Below are positions 1 to 8,635 of a DNA stretch of 49,029 nt, piece after piece. The translations under genes and the position numbers were made by a program. The DNA is taken from assembly GCA_016194705.1 (NCBI GenBank), contig JACQAZ010000037.1, positions 1-49,029 on the forward strand, read 5' to 3'. Positions within the stretch are counted from its first letter, which is position 1. Each line of letters begins with the position of its first letter. The DNA is from Elusimicrobiota bacterium (lineage in GTDB: Bacteria; Elusimicrobiota; Elusimicrobia; UBA1565; UBA9628). Below the pieces are notes generated by a model that was given only the letters and a program-made list of their open reading frames with translations, was not told the DNA's origin and ran no database searches.

Positions 1-275
1 CCGGCGGTGAAATTGTTGCTCTGGCGCATCTCGCGGTTGAGGAAGCGCTCGTAGTGGCCCAGGTCGAGGTCGGTCTCCGCCCCGTCCTCGGTCACGAAGA
101 CCTCCCCGTGCTGGAAGGGGTTCATCGTGCCGGGGTCTACGTTGATGTACGGGTCGCATTTGAGCATGCTTACCTGCAGGCCGCGGGCCTGAAGGAGCTT
201 GCCGATCGAGGAGGCGCTGATCCCTTTTCCCAGGGAACTCACGACTCCACCGGTCACGAATATGTATTTGGTCAT
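1..275 (-). CDS. pyrG: CTP synthase, N-terminal part (cut by window edge)
   Basis: CTP synthase makes CTP from UTP, ATP and glutamine. Only the first 91 residues are inside the window; the rest runs off the left edge. The N-terminal synthetase motif [10 protein letters not shown] (residues 9-18), the [20 protein letters not shown] block and the [15 protein letters not shown] block are all present and match the family closely. The ATG (275-273) overlaps the kdsB stop as ATGA. Inference: lying directly after kdsB, it could supply CTP for CMP-Kdo formation, a gene pairing seen in many Gram-negatives. Identification is secure; completeness cannot be judged. Confidence 0.97.
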   Translation of the reverse strand, partial: MTKYIFVTGGVVSSLGKGISASSIGKLLQARGLQVSMLKCDPYINVDPGTMNPFQHGEVFVTEDGAETDLDLGHYERFLNREMRQSNNFTA

Positions 276-1018
276 TTTCTTCCTCGGAGCTTCTTGAGCA
301 TCCGCTCGGCGCGGTGCAGATCCGACGGCGTGTCTATGGCCACGGGCAGGTCCGACACGACGGCGGCGTAGATCGACATCCCATCCTCCAGGGCGCGCAG
401 CTGCTCGAGGCTCTCGGTCTTCTCGAGGCGCGAGGGGGGAAGCTTGACGAAGCGCTCCAGGGCGGCTCTGCGAAAGCCGTAGATGCCCAAATGCTCCCAG
501 CGCCGCGGCGCCGTGCCGTTGCGCGGGAAGGGGATGGGGGAGCGCGAGAAGTAGAGTGCGCGGCCGTCCTTGGCCAGCGCCGCCTTGACCACGTTGGGGT
601 CCTCGGCTCGGGCTCTGGAATCGAGCGGGATGACCGCCGTGGCGACATCGGCTTTCGGCTGGGACTCTAGGATCTTCACGACCGCGCGCAAAGTCCGCGG
701 ATCGACCAGCGGCTGGTCGCCTTGGAGATTGAGGACATAGGAGACTTTGTGAGGGAACATCCGGGAGGCCTTGTAGACGCGGTCGGTGCCTGAGGCGCAG
801 GACTTGGAGGTCAGGCAGGCGACTCCTCCGAAGGCCCGAACGGCGTCGGCCACGGCTTTCTCCTCGGTCGCCACGAGGACGGGACCGATCTTGGCCGCCT
901 TGGCGGCGCGCCAGCACCATTCCACGATCGAGCGTCCGCGGAGCTTGGCCAGGACCTTGCCGGGAAAGCGCGTCGAGCCCAGCCGGGCCGGGATCACGAC
1001 GAGGCAGCCGCCCGTCAC
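272..1018 (-). CDS. kdsB: 3-deoxy-manno-octulosonate cytidylyltransferase (CMP-Kdo synthetase)
   Basis: Activates Kdo with CTP to CMP-Kdo, the donor used by WaaA, which is encoded upstream in the same gene train. 248 aa, normal for KdsB. The nucleotide-binding start [15 protein letters not shown] (residues 7-21), [17 protein letters not shown] and the C-terminal EQLRALEDG and IDTPSDL blocks are visible. The start is taken as GTG (1018-1016) because it forms a GTGA overlap with the rfaE1 stop and places the P-loop-like motif at the usual position; the frame stays open further upstream but that part is a shadow of rfaE1. Oddity: the acidic residue usual in the QGDEP motif is Gln here (QGDQP). 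Confidence 0.95.
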   Translation of the reverse strand: MTGGCLVVIPARLGSTRFPGKVLAKLRGRSIVEWCWRAAKAAKIGPVLVATEEKAVADAVRAFGGVACLTSKSCASGTDRVYKASRMFPHKVSYVLNLQGDQPLVDPRTLRAVVKILESQPKADVATAVIPLDSRARAEDPNVVKAALAKDGRALYFSRSPIPFPRNGTAPRRWEHLGIYGFRRAALERFVKLPPSRLEKTESLEQLRALEDGMSIYAAVVSDLPVAIDTPSDLHRAERMLKKLRGRK

Positions 1019-2010
1019 TTGAGCACCTCGAGGAGCTCGTCGGCGGTCGTGACCGCCGTGCCGAGCTTGCCCACGACGATGCCGGCGGCGTGGTTGGCGA
1101 GCTGCGCGGCCTGAAAGATGGAGGCTCCCGCGGCCAAGGCCAGAGTCAGGACCGAGATCACCGTGTCGCCCGCGCCGGTCACATCGAAGACCTCCCGGGC
1201 CCGCGTGGGGATGTGGACGACGCGTCCGCCTCGGTTGAAGAGGCTCATGCCGTCGGGACCCCGGGTGATCAGCAGGGACTCGGAGCGCAAGGCGCGCAGG
1301 ATGTCGCGTCCGAGGGACTCGAGGTCGGGCAGACCGGGCTTGGGGGGCCTGCGCATCCCCGCCCAGGCCTCTTGGAGATTGGGGGTCAGGCAGCTGACTC
1401 CGCGGTAGCGGCGGAAATGCTCGATCTTGGGATCGACGGTGATCGGGATGCGGCTGTCCTTGGCCTGGCGGATGGCGGACGCAAGCACTTTGGGGCTGAT
1501 GACGCCCTTGCCGTAGTCCGAGAGGATCACCGCCTGCGCCGAAGAGACCGCCGCGCAAAGCCGCTTGAGGAGCAGCTGTTCGGTCTCGTGGCTGAGCGCG
1601 CCGGCCGTTTCCCGGTCGAAGCGCACGACTTGCTGGCGCTCGGCCACGATCCGGCACTTCTGCGAGGTCACGCGCCAGCGGTCGGTGATGACACCGTCGA
1701 CCGAGACCCGGCGAGCGCGGAGGTCGTCGGTCAATTCGCGGCCGGCTTCGTCGTCGCCCACGACTCCCACGACGCTGACAAGCGCGCCCAGCGAAGCGAG
1801 ATTGTCGGCGACGTTGCCGGCCCCTCCGGGGATGAAGGATTCTTGGGTCACGCGGACGACCGGGACGGGGGCCTCGGGAGAGATGCGGCTGACGCTGCCC
1901 CGGACGTATTGGTCGAGCATGAGGTCGCCGACGACCAGGATGCGCTTGTCCTTGAAGCGCGCCACGAAGCGCCTTAAAGCGCGCGGGCCGGGGTTCATGT
2001 CGCGGGTCAT
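1015..2010 (-). CDS. rfaE1: D-glycero-beta-D-manno-heptose-7-phosphate kinase (RfaE1 domain only)
   Basis: PfkB-family sugar kinase that phosphorylates heptose 7-phosphate at C1 on the way to ADP-heptose for the LPS core. 331 aa. The N-terminal substrate region [11 protein letters not shown] (26-36), the [10 protein letters not shown] block (62-71) and the PfkB signature DVTGAGDTV (276-284, catalytic Asp282) are clear. The cytidylyltransferase-like RfaE2 half found in the fused E. coli HldE (about 477 aa) is absent, so the adenylyltransferase step must be encoded elsewhere. The start ATG shares one A with the upstream TAA (TAATG). A second in-frame ATG at residue 5 is possible. Confidence 0.93.
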   Translation of the reverse strand: MTRDMNPGPRALRRFVARFKDKRILVVGDLMLDQYVRGSVSRISPEAPVPVVRVTQESFIPGGAGNVADNLASLGALVSVVGVVGDDEAGRELTDDLRARRVSVDGVITDRWRVTSQKCRIVAERQQVVRFDRETAGALSHETEQLLLKRLCAAVSSAQAVILSDYGKGVISPKVLASAIRQAKDSRIPITVDPKIEHFRRYRGVSCLTPNLQEAWAGMRRPPKPGLPDLESLGRDILRALRSESLLITRGPDGMSLFNRGGRVVHIPTRAREVFDVTGAGDTVISVLTLALAAGASIFQAAQLANHAAGIVVGKLGTAVTTADELLEVLK

Positions 2011-2819
2011 TATAACATTTTGGCCAGTTTGGCGCTGACGTGCCCGAAGAAGACCTCGACCTTCATCATCACGGGGATCTTCTTGTCGTCGTCGCTAAGC
2101 CAGACCTGGAGCTTTTTCCCTTTCTGAATAAAGAGGCCTTCCTGCCTCAGCCCGGGCTCGACGAGGATCGCCTCGAACGTCCCAGCCGGGGTCCTGACCC
2201 TCTCCTTGCGCACGACGCGCACCATCAAGGGCCAGTTGTCCTTCGTGTTGACGTCGAGGGTGACGTCGCTGCCCGGCACGAGATTTTGGGAGCGGATGTA
2301 ATACAGGCTCGACAAGATGTCCTGCACCGAGGCCGGGATGGTCCCGGTGCGTACGCTGTAGTTGTTGTCCTTGCCGACCCAGCGCGCGAGGAAGCGTCGC
2401 GTGCCGGTATCGTAGGTCACCCATTCGTCCCGCACGAAGTGTCCCTCGCGGAGCTTCTTGGAGTAGGCCAGAGAGGTCAGGGTCGTCGCGTCGATCCAGG
2501 ACTCGTTGAGGTCCCTCACTTTGTAGAAGGTGTCGCAGAAGCCGTTCGAGACGGCCCTCGAGAGGATTCGGTAGGCGGGCTTGCCGTCGAAATCGACGAG
2601 GTCGGCGGCCTCGAGAGTGGCCTGTCCGACGCCGATGAGGCCCCAGGACACGTCGTAGGTCAGCTGCTCCGGGAAGACCGTCAGGCGGCGGTACGAGCCC
2701 TGCGCGGGGATCGTGGAGCCGACGAGCAGGTGGGGGTCGGCCACCGTAGGATTGGAGAGGTCGACGGCCCACGCCGGGGCGGCGGCCGCCGCCAGGACGA
2801 GCGGCGCCAGCCTCATCAT
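2010..2819 (-). CDS. DUF3108 exported protein
   Basis: 269 aa (268 from the second ATG). An N-terminal signal peptide (LAPLVLAAAAAPAWA, cleavage after AWA) is followed by a mature domain whose QLTYDVSWGLIGVGQATLE opening, FYKVRDLNESWID middle and LQVWLSDDDKKIPVMMKVE end match the DUF3108 family of periplasmic proteins of unknown role. Family members are beta-rich and are thought to sit in the envelope; no enzymatic residues can be named. It overlaps the lpxK stop (ATGA, 2816-2819) and abuts rfaE1, so it is translated within the LPS gene train, which suggests an envelope role. Function unknown. Confidence 0.85.
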   Translation of the reverse strand: MMRLAPLVLAAAAAPAWAVDLSNPTVADPHLLVGSTIPAQGSYRRLTVFPEQLTYDVSWGLIGVGQATLEAADLVDFDGKPAYRILSRAVSNGFCDTFYKVRDLNESWIDATTLTSLAYSKKLREGHFVRDEWVTYDTGTRRFLARWVGKDNNYSVRTGTIPASVQDILSSLYYIRSQNLVPGSDVTLDVNTKDNWPLMVRVVRKERVRTPAGTFEAILVEPGLRQEGLFIQKGKKLQVWLSDDDKKIPVMMKVEVFFGHVSAKLAKML

Positions 2820-3925
2820 GCGGGCAGCACCGGCGCATCGCCTGCGATGTTGAGCAGGCTGTCTATCCATATGTTGCGCCCCTTGAGTATCTCGAGCTTG
2901 ATGGACAGGACCAGGACCTCGTCTGCGAGCAGGCGCTGCCAGTCCTTGGGGAAACGGATGAAATCCTTGAAGGTCGTCACTACGGGCAGGCCGTGCCTGA
3001 CGGCCTCGAGCGAGCGCAGCTCGCGTGCGCGGTAGGCGTGATGGTCCGGGTAGCGCCAGCGCTGGGCGACTTTCGCCCCGATGGACGCCAGTTGCTCCTC
3101 GAACTGGACCGGATCGGCGATGCCCGAGAGCGCCACGATCTTTTTTCCCTCGATCGAGTCGAGCTTGCGGCGCTTCTCGGTGCGGACGTCGAGGAGGAAA
3201 TCGGCCCGGTGCGCCGCCTCTAGTATGGGGATGCGTGGATTGACGGCCTGGATCTGCGCCCGGATTCCCTCGAGCGTGTTTTCGTCGACCATATCGGCGT
3301 GCGTGATGACGACGAGGTGCGCCCGCGAGAGGGCCGAGATGGGCTCCCGGAGGTTTCCAAGCGGCAGCAGGCTTCCGCCGCCGAAGGGGTCGCGGGCGTT
3401 GACCAGGACGATGTCGAGGTCGTGGTGGAGCTTGAGATGCTGGAAGCCGTCGTCGAGTATGATGACCCTCGAGTGATAGAAGGTCTCGGCCTCGTGGCCC
3501 GCCTTGGTCCGGTCGGGAGAAACGAGGATCGGCACGTTCTGCCCGAACAGGGCTTGGTGCATCATCCAGGGCTCGTCGCCGCACTCCGTCCAGGGCGGCG
3601 GGTTGTCGTCGAGCAAGGTGGTGATCTCGCCGTTCTTCGTGCGGCGGCCGTAGCCTCGACTGAGGATCGCGACGGGGTGGCTGCGTTTGCGCAGGGTTGT
3701 CGCGGCGAGCAGCACGGCCGGCGTCTTCCCGGTGCCGCCGGTCGTGAGATTGCCGACGCAGACGACCTTGGCCTGCAGCCGGCGGGCGGGCAAGATGCCT
3801 GCCTCGTAGAGCCAGCGGCGCATGACGACGGCGGCGCCGTAGACCATCGACAGGCACCACAGCAGCGCGCGCCCCGGCCAGGCTTTCTTCAGTTTCGCGC
3901 GGCGCCGCGCCCATTGCGCGCTCAT
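2816..3925 (-). CDS. lpxK: Tetraacyldisaccharide 4'-kinase
   Basis: Phosphorylates the 4' position of the lipid A disaccharide at the inner membrane. 369 aa from the ATG at 3925-3923. The N-terminal membrane-binding helix (about residues 20-40, ALLWCLSMVYGAAVVM) is followed by the characteristic LpxK P-loop NLTTGGTGKTP (59-69), the ILSRGYGR motif and the ILDDGFQHLKLHHDLDIVLV block. The start was chosen because it forms an ATGA overlap with the preceding glycosyltransferase stop; an upstream in-frame extension exists but lies over that gene. Neighbours (waaA, kdsB, GT9s) fit lipid A-core synthesis. Confidence 0.95.
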   Translation of the reverse strand: MSAQWARRRAKLKKAWPGRALLWCLSMVYGAAVVMRRWLYEAGILPARRLQAKVVCVGNLTTGGTGKTPAVLLAATTLRKRSHPVAILSRGYGRRTKNGEITTLLDDNPPPWTECGDEPWMMHQALFGQNVPILVSPDRTKAGHEAETFYHSRVIILDDGFQHLKLHHDLDIVLVNARDPFGGGSLLPLGNLREPISALSRAHLVVITHADMVDENTLEGIRAQIQAVNPRIPILEAAHRADFLLDVRTEKRRKLDSIEGKKIVALSGIADPVQFEEQLASIGAKVAQRWRYPDHHAYRARELRSLEAVRHGLPVVTTFKDFIRFPKDWQRLLADEVLVLSIKLEILKGRNIWIDSLLNIAGDAPVLPA

Positions 3926-4914
3926 GAGACCGGCTCCGCGGTCCGGCCCAACAGCGAGGACGACGCCTCGAAAACGCGCTCGGGGCTGAGCCCGGTCATG
4001 CACTCGAGATGATAGGGACAGCGGTTGAGCCCGCAACCGATGCAGAAGAGGTTATCGAGTCTCACAGCGAGGTGTCTAGAATCCGGAGGATTCCAGCTCA
4101 CGGGATCGCTGGAGCCGTGGATCGTGACGGTTGGGACGCCGAGAGCGACCGCGATATGCTTGGGGCCGTTGCAGTTGGTGACGACGAGCCGGCATTGAGC
4201 CATGAGCGCCGCCGCCTCCTTGAGCGTCTTGGTTTCGGGCGCGGCCGAGGCCCCCTCGCCGATCCCGTGGGCCACCGTTTGGGCCAGGCGCCGCTCGCCG
4301 GGACCCCAGAAGACGAGCACCCCGCAGCCGCGGGCGTGCAGGAGCTTGCCGAGTTGGACGAAGGATTCAGGCGGCCATTGACGCGTGATCCTGCGCGAGG
4401 CGGGGACCAGCCCCACCATGTTCTTGGCGGCGATCTCCTTGTCGAAAAAATAGAGCTTGGGCATGAAGTCGGCGCCTTCGGACGGGACGCCGAGCTGCGC
4501 CAGCACGCGGATCTTCTCGAGGGCCCCGTAATGCGTCGTCTCCGACTGCACGAGGGGATGGTTGTAGGCCCAGCGGTGGGAGACGTGGGCCGGTCCGGCC
4601 TTGACCGCGGCGCCCGAACCCGCGGTCAGGATCGCGCTTCTCGGAGTGCCGAGGAAGTCGACGATCCAGTCGTAGCGCGCGGCGCGGATCCTCCGGATCC
4701 ACGACAGGGAACCCAGAGGCCCGCGCGCGTCGTAGACGAGAACGCGGCGGATGTGGGGGTTGCCCTCCAAGGCCTGGGCTCCCGGGTCCTCGGCCAAGAA
4801 GTCGATCGACGCCGCGGGATACCTTTTCTTGAGCGCCGCGACGGCCGGCGTCGTCAGTATGACGTCGCCGATGCGGCGCAGCTGTATGACGAGAAGACTC
4901 TTGGGCTCCGTCAG
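3922..4914 (-). CDS. Heptosyltransferase-like glycosyltransferase, family 9 (apparent CTG start)
   Basis: GT9 enzymes transfer heptose from ADP-heptose to the LPS inner core. Read from a CTG at 4914-4912 it is 330 aa and begins TEPKSLLVIQLRRIGDVILTTP, the exact GT9 N-terminal Rossmann motif. It keeps the C-terminal HIAVALGVPTVTIHGSSDP donor-site block and the Cys-rich CIGCGLNRCPYHLECM tail. No ATG, GTG or TTG occurs upstream of the motif in this frame; the first TTG (4797) would delete the whole first strand. The CTG overlaps the deacetylase stop as CTGA and has GGGAGG eight bases upstream, so CTG initiation is the simplest reading. Acceptor specificity is unknown. Confidence 0.85.
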   Translation of the reverse strand: MTEPKSLLVIQLRRIGDVILTTPAVAALKKRYPAASIDFLAEDPGAQALEGNPHIRRVLVYDARGPLGSLSWIRRIRAARYDWIVDFLGTPRSAILTAGSGAAVKAGPAHVSHRWAYNHPLVQSETTHYGALEKIRVLAQLGVPSEGADFMPKLYFFDKEIAAKNMVGLVPASRRITRQWPPESFVQLGKLLHARGCGVLVFWGPGERRLAQTVAHGIGEGASAAPETKTLKEAAALMAQCRLVVTNCNGPKHIAVALGVPTVTIHGSSDPVSWNPPDSRHLAVRLDNLFCIGCGLNRCPYHLECMTGLSPERVFEASSSLLGRTAEPVS

Positions 4915-5726
4915 AAGCGCGCCCTCCCTCGGGTCATGTTGAGGTGGAAGTCGACCATGAAGTCGTCGCCGCGTACGAAGAGTCTCTTCAGGGGTCCTGA
5001 ATCATGATTCCAAGGGAACGGCGATATCCCCTGCTTGATGCCGAAATCGTAGCGGTAGCCCGCCTCGCGCGCGGCGCGGCGAACCTCAGGGGCGTAGGCC
5101 CCGGCACCGTAGGGGTAGGCGAAGCCGAGCATGGAGCGGCCCAGCTTCTCCTCGAGGCGCTTTTTGCTCTCGGTCAACTCCCAGCGCGCCTCGTCGAGCG
5201 GGATCGTCGGAAGGTTTCGATGGCGCATCGTGTGCGAGCCGAACTCGACGACGCCGGAGTCCTGCATCTCCTTGACCTGGGCCCAGGTCAGCATCGGGAT
5301 CCAGGGTTCCGATTCGGGATCGTGCCAGGAGTTGTGGCTCTCGATGGTCTCGTAAACCAGGAAGACGCAGCCCTTGAGGCCGAGTTCTCGAAGAACCGGG
5401 TAAGCGTCCGTGTAATTATTCGCGTAGCCGTCGTCGAAGGTGACGATCACGGGCTTCTCGGGACGCGGACTCTTGCCGGCCTCGATCTCGCGCATCTCAG
5501 TGAAGGTCAGCGTCGTGTAGCCGTTGTCTCTGAGGTACTCCATCTGCTCGCGAAACTCCGCGGTGGTCACCCAAAGCTTCTTGAGCCGCGAGCCCTGGGG
5601 CGCCGTCCCGATCTTGTGATACATCAGGGCGGGGATGCCGCCGGAGACCTTGCGGCGCCACCAGTTCCAGCGGCAGCTGGCGCCGACGGCGGCGGCTCCT
5701 CCGAGCACGAAGGCGGTAGCGATCAT
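4911..5726 (-). CDS. Polysaccharide deacetylase (NodB/CE4 domain), membrane-anchored
   Basis: 271 aa. An uncleaved N-terminal hydrophobic segment (residues 2-17) probably anchors it facing the periplasm. The CE4 metal-dependent deacetylase core follows: ALMYHKIG (33-40), catalytic TFDDGY (96-101), the metal ligands in GSHTMRH (163-169, HxxxH), and FAYPYG. CE4 enzymes remove N- or O-acetyl groups from glycans such as peptidoglycan, polysaccharide or lipid-linked sugars. The location inside a glycosyltransferase series suggests a surface-glycan substrate, which is inference. ATGA overlap with the upstream GT2 stop (5723-5726). Confidence 0.9.
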   Translation of the reverse strand: MIATAFVLGGAAAVGASCRWNWWRRKVSGGIPALMYHKIGTAPQGSRLKKLWVTTAEFREQMEYLRDNGYTTLTFTEMREIEAGKSPRPEKPVIVTFDDGYANNYTDAYPVLRELGLKGCVFLVYETIESHNSWHDPESEPWIPMLTWAQVKEMQDSGVVEFGSHTMRHRNLPTIPLDEARWELTESKKRLEEKLGRSMLGFAYPYGAGAYAPEVRRAAREAGYRYDFGIKQGISPFPWNHDSGPLKRLFVRGDDFMVDFHLNMTRGRARF

Positions 5727-6475
5727 TTCCTTTCTTGAAGCTCCTTAAGTTTGACATATTTCAGCCAGGTATAGAAGGCGCCCAGCCCCGCCCAAACGAC
5801 TCCGGGAAAGCCGTCGAGGAAGCCGAGCTTGAGCAGCGCACCGGAAAGGAACTCCCAGGGCAGCAGCAGGTGGTGCCACGGGCGGAAGCGCTGCCCGGCC
5901 GCGAGTTTTTTTTGCGCGCCCAAGGAAGTGTAGCGGTCGAGCTTGGAAAGGTAATCGGCTATGTCCTTGTACGGCTCGTGAAGGACGCTCCCGGCTCCCG
6001 GGAGGGCGTCGACGAGCCCGTCGATCGCGAGTCCCTCGTGAAGCTCGCCGCCGACGAACCGCGCCTTCCCCCTCCTGAAGAGCCGGACGTGATGCTCCCC
6101 GCCGAGGCCGCCGAAACGCAGGACGCGGCCGAGGAAGCGCACCTCGAAGGGCAGGTCGTAGGCCGCCGCGTCGCCCGAAACCTTCGCCAACGACGACCGC
6201 AGTTCGGCGGAGAGTCGCTCGTCGCAGTCGATCCAAAGGACCCAGTCCTCCGTGCAGAGAGCCAGCGCCGCTTGACGCTGGGCCGCATAATTGTCGAACG
6301 CTCGGAGCGCGACCTTGCAGCCGGCCGCCCGCGCCAGTTCGCCGGTCCTGTCGGCCGTGGCGTCGTCGACCAGAACGACGATCTCGTCGGCGAGGCCCTT
6401 GAGTGATTCGAGGCAGCCGGGCAGGTCTCGCTCCTCGTTCTTGGCGATGATCAGAGCGCTAAGCGAGGGCTTCAT
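5723..6475 (-). CDS. Glycosyltransferase family 2, WaaE/KdtX-like
   Basis: 250 aa. The start LSALIIAKNEERDLPGCLES (5-24), ADEIVVLVDDATADRT and the DxD-type WIDCDERL (81-88) are typical of the compact GT2 subfamily that includes LPS core beta-glucosyltransferases WaaE/KdtX. The C-terminal third (FRPWHHLLLPWEFLSGALLKLGFLDG) is the membrane-associated tail also found there. It probably adds a sugar to the LPS inner core on the cytoplasmic face. The start lies 17 bases inside the end of the upstream GT4 gene. Donor and linkage cannot be read from the sequence. Confidence 0.88.
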   Translation of the reverse strand: MKPSLSALIIAKNEERDLPGCLESLKGLADEIVVLVDDATADRTGELARAAGCKVALRAFDNYAAQRQAALALCTEDWVLWIDCDERLSAELRSSLAKVSGDAAAYDLPFEVRFLGRVLRFGGLGGEHHVRLFRRGKARFVGGELHEGLAIDGLVDALPGAGSVLHEPYKDIADYLSKLDRYTSLGAQKKLAAGQRFRPWHHLLLPWEFLSGALLKLGFLDGFPGVVWAGLGAFYTWLKYVKLKELQERK

Positions 6476-7598
6476 AGATTGTCTCCATCTGCTCGGCCAT
6501 GCGCTTGAGTCCGAAGCGGGGCAGATTCTTGATGCCTTGCAGGGCCAGGCGCCGCGCGAGCTTCTGGTCGGCGATCAAGGTCTCGATGTTCTGCGCGAGG
6601 GTCTCGGGATCGCGCGGCGGGCACAACAGGCCCGTCTCCCGGTCTACGATGATTTCCGGGATGCCTCCGGCCCTGGTGGCCGCCACCGGCACGCCGCACG
6701 CGGCGGCCTCCAGCAGGACGCTGCCCATCCCCTCGCCCGAAGAGGAGAGGACGAAAACGTCGAGGCACTTGAGGAGCGAGACCGGATCGTCCCGATGCCC
6801 GAGGAGCAGCACGCGGCCCAGCAGCCCCATCTTCTTGATCTGCGCGAGCAGCCTCTCCTCCTCCGGCCCCTCGCCCGCGATGAGGAACACGAGGTCCGGC
6901 CGCTTGAGCACCGCGATGAGCGCGGCCGCGATCAAGGTGTCGTGGTCCTTGTGCGGGACCAAAGCCGCGAGGTTGCCGACCCAGGGGGCCTTGGGCTCCA
7001 CGCCGAACTCCTTGGCCACCTTCTGCCGCGCGGCCTGCCGGGAGTCCCAGGACGGGGGCGCGAATTCGTGCGGTGCGGTGCCCGTCCAGAGGCACTCCTC
7101 CTCGTCGGCCGGCAATCCGTCGGCGACGACAGACACCTTGCGCGCATCGACTCCGTCGTCGACGAGTATGCGTCGCACCGCCTCCGAGACGGCCACCACG
7201 CGCTCGGCGCGCCCGTACTTGAGGGGGCCGCTGGCGGCGGTGTTGAGGCTGAAGTCCACGCGGCGGTGGAGCACCGTCGGAACGCGGTGAAGGAAGGACG
7301 CGAGGCCCACCAGGCTTGCGGCATGGCCGGTGTGGGCGTGCAGAACGGGGTTCTCGGCGCAGCGAGTCCAGAGGCTAAGGCGAAACGCGGTGTAGGGGTC
7401 CCATTCGCAGCAGAAGGGCAGAGTCCGGACCTCGAGGCGCGCCGCCCGCGCCCGGTCCGACAGAGGCGAGTCCGCACGGCAGACGACGACGTTGCGGTGG
7501 CCGCGCTCCCGCAGCGCGCAGGCGAGGTACACCAGCTGGCGCTCGCCGCCGCGCAGGCCGCGCTCGCCGTCGACGTGGAAGACGGTGAACTTCTTCAC
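6459..7598 (-). CDS. Glycosyltransferase family 4 (GT-B fold)
   Basis: 379 aa from GTG at 7598-7596, which overlaps the upstream stop as GTGA; the longer open frame lies over the neighbour. The N-terminal lobe opens FTVFHVDGERGLRGGERQ with the GGxE/Q-type acceptor loop. The C-terminal lobe has LVPHKDHDTLI, LIAGEGPEEERL, and the donor-binding EGMGSVLLEAAACGVPVAAT with GGIPEII. These are standard GT4 features using a nucleotide-sugar donor. Context places it in LPS core or outer-glycan assembly. It is a distant paralogue of the next gene upstream. Confidence 0.9.
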   Translation of the reverse strand: MKKFTVFHVDGERGLRGGERQLVYLACALRERGHRNVVVCRADSPLSDRARAARLEVRTLPFCCEWDPYTAFRLSLWTRCAENPVLHAHTGHAASLVGLASFLHRVPTVLHRRVDFSLNTAASGPLKYGRAERVVAVSEAVRRILVDDGVDARKVSVVADGLPADEEECLWTGTAPHEFAPPSWDSRQAARQKVAKEFGVEPKAPWVGNLAALVPHKDHDTLIAAALIAVLKRPDLVFLIAGEGPEEERLLAQIKKMGLLGRVLLLGHRDDPVSLLKCLDVFVLSSSGEGMGSVLLEAAACGVPVAATRAGGIPEIIVDRETGLLCPPRDPETLAQNIETLIADQKLARRLALQGIKNLPRFGLKRMAEQMETIYEALA

Positions 7599-8635
7599 GC
7601 CAAGACGCTCCGGTAGACCCTTTCGGTCTCCTCGGCGAAGCGCTCCAGGCTGAAGCATTTGGCGAAACGCTCCCGGCCGAGGCGGCCCATCTGGGCGGCG
7701 CCGCCGGGATCGCAGAGCAGCTTCGAGAGAGCCCCCGCCAGGGCCTTCGGCTCGCTTGGAGCGACGAGCAGGCCCGTGCGGCCGTCATCGACGAGGTCGG
7801 GAAGGCAGCCCACGCGGGTCGCGACCAGCGGGCGACCGAGCTGCATCCATTCCAACGCCGCGCGGGAGACCGCTTCCGAGCCCGTGGAAGCGACGACTCC
7901 GATGGAACAGCCGTTGATGAAGCCGCGCGCGGACGGGACGCGGCCCAGGAACTTGACGCGCCCATCGAGCCCGTAGACCCTCGCCTGGGCGCCCAGCGAC
8001 TTGAGCCGGCCGGAGGGATCGTCTCCCGCGGCCGCGAACTGCGCCGCGGGGAAATCTCCCATGAGGATCGCCGCGGCCGCGAGGAAGTCCGAGTGGCCTT
8101 TCACCTCGTCGAGGCGGCCCAGGATCCCGATCGCGGGACTCGACGGAAGCGGCGCCGGCTCCCCGAGGCTCGCGATACCCTGCATGACGAGCTCGACGCG
8201 GGCTCCGGGGAACGCTTCGGCGAGCTGGTCGCGCAGCCGCCGGTTGGCCGCGATGTAGGCGTGGGTGCGGCGGGCCAGCGCCTTGGCCAGGACGTTCGTC
8301 GCGGGGGGTCTCGTGTCGCCGCGCGTGCGCACGATGCGCGCGCGCGTTCCCGCCGCCAGCGCCGCGGCCAGGCTGTGCGAGGAGCCCGTGTGCGCGTCGA
8401 TGAGCTCGACGCCGCGGCGCTTGAGCTCGAGTCGCAGCTCGGGCAGCGAGACCCAGGGCCGCGCGATCTCTCGGGTCTCGAGCCCCGCGGCGCGGGCCGC
8501 GCGCGAGGCCTCGGACTTGGCGCGGCACCAAAACAGGACCTCGTGGCCGCGCCCTTGGAGTGCGGCCGCAAGGGTCAGGGCGTAATGGGCGATCCCCGAA
8601 TCCCAGCTTTCGTCGTGAAGCTCGACGATCCTCAC
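7595..8635 (-). CDS. Glycosyltransferase family 4 (GT-B fold)
   Basis: 346 aa from GTG at 8635-8633 (GTGA overlap with the upstream GT9 stop). It begins VRIVELHDESWDSGIAHYAL, with the acceptor loop before a first GT-B lobe that contains DAHTGSSHSLAAALA. The second lobe has IGILGRLDEVKGHSDFL, KFLGRV, and a donor-site segment GSEAVSRAALEWMQLGRPLV followed by GCLPDLVDDGRTGLLV. The frame is open far upstream only because it shadows the GT9 gene. Probably a cytoplasmic-face transferase for the same glycan as its neighbours. Confidence 0.9.
   Translation of the reverse strand: MRIVELHDESWDSGIAHYALTLAAALQGRGHEVLFWCRAKSEASRAARAAGLETREIARPWVSLPELRLELKRRGVELIDAHTGSSHSLAAALAAGTRARIVRTRGDTRPPATNVLAKALARRTHAYIAANRRLRDQLAEAFPGARVELVMQGIASLGEPAPLPSSPAIGILGRLDEVKGHSDFLAAAAILMGDFPAAQFAAAGDDPSGRLKSLGAQARVYGLDGRVKFLGRVPSARGFINGCSIGVVASTGSEAVSRAALEWMQLGRPLVATRVGCLPDLVDDGRTGLLVAPSEPKALAGALSKLLCDPGGAAQMGRLGRERFAKCFSLERFAEETERVYRSVLA

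Noticed and set aside
1090..1977. Long plus-strand open frame opposite rfaE1
   Set aside because: Asp/Gly/His-rich shadow typical of the complement of a GC-rich gene; rfaE1 motifs are on the minus strand.
2010..2015. TATAAT overlapping the rfaE1 start as an internal promoter
   Set aside because: It arises from the TTATAATG stop/start overlap and would start transcription inside rfaE1; no -35 was seen.
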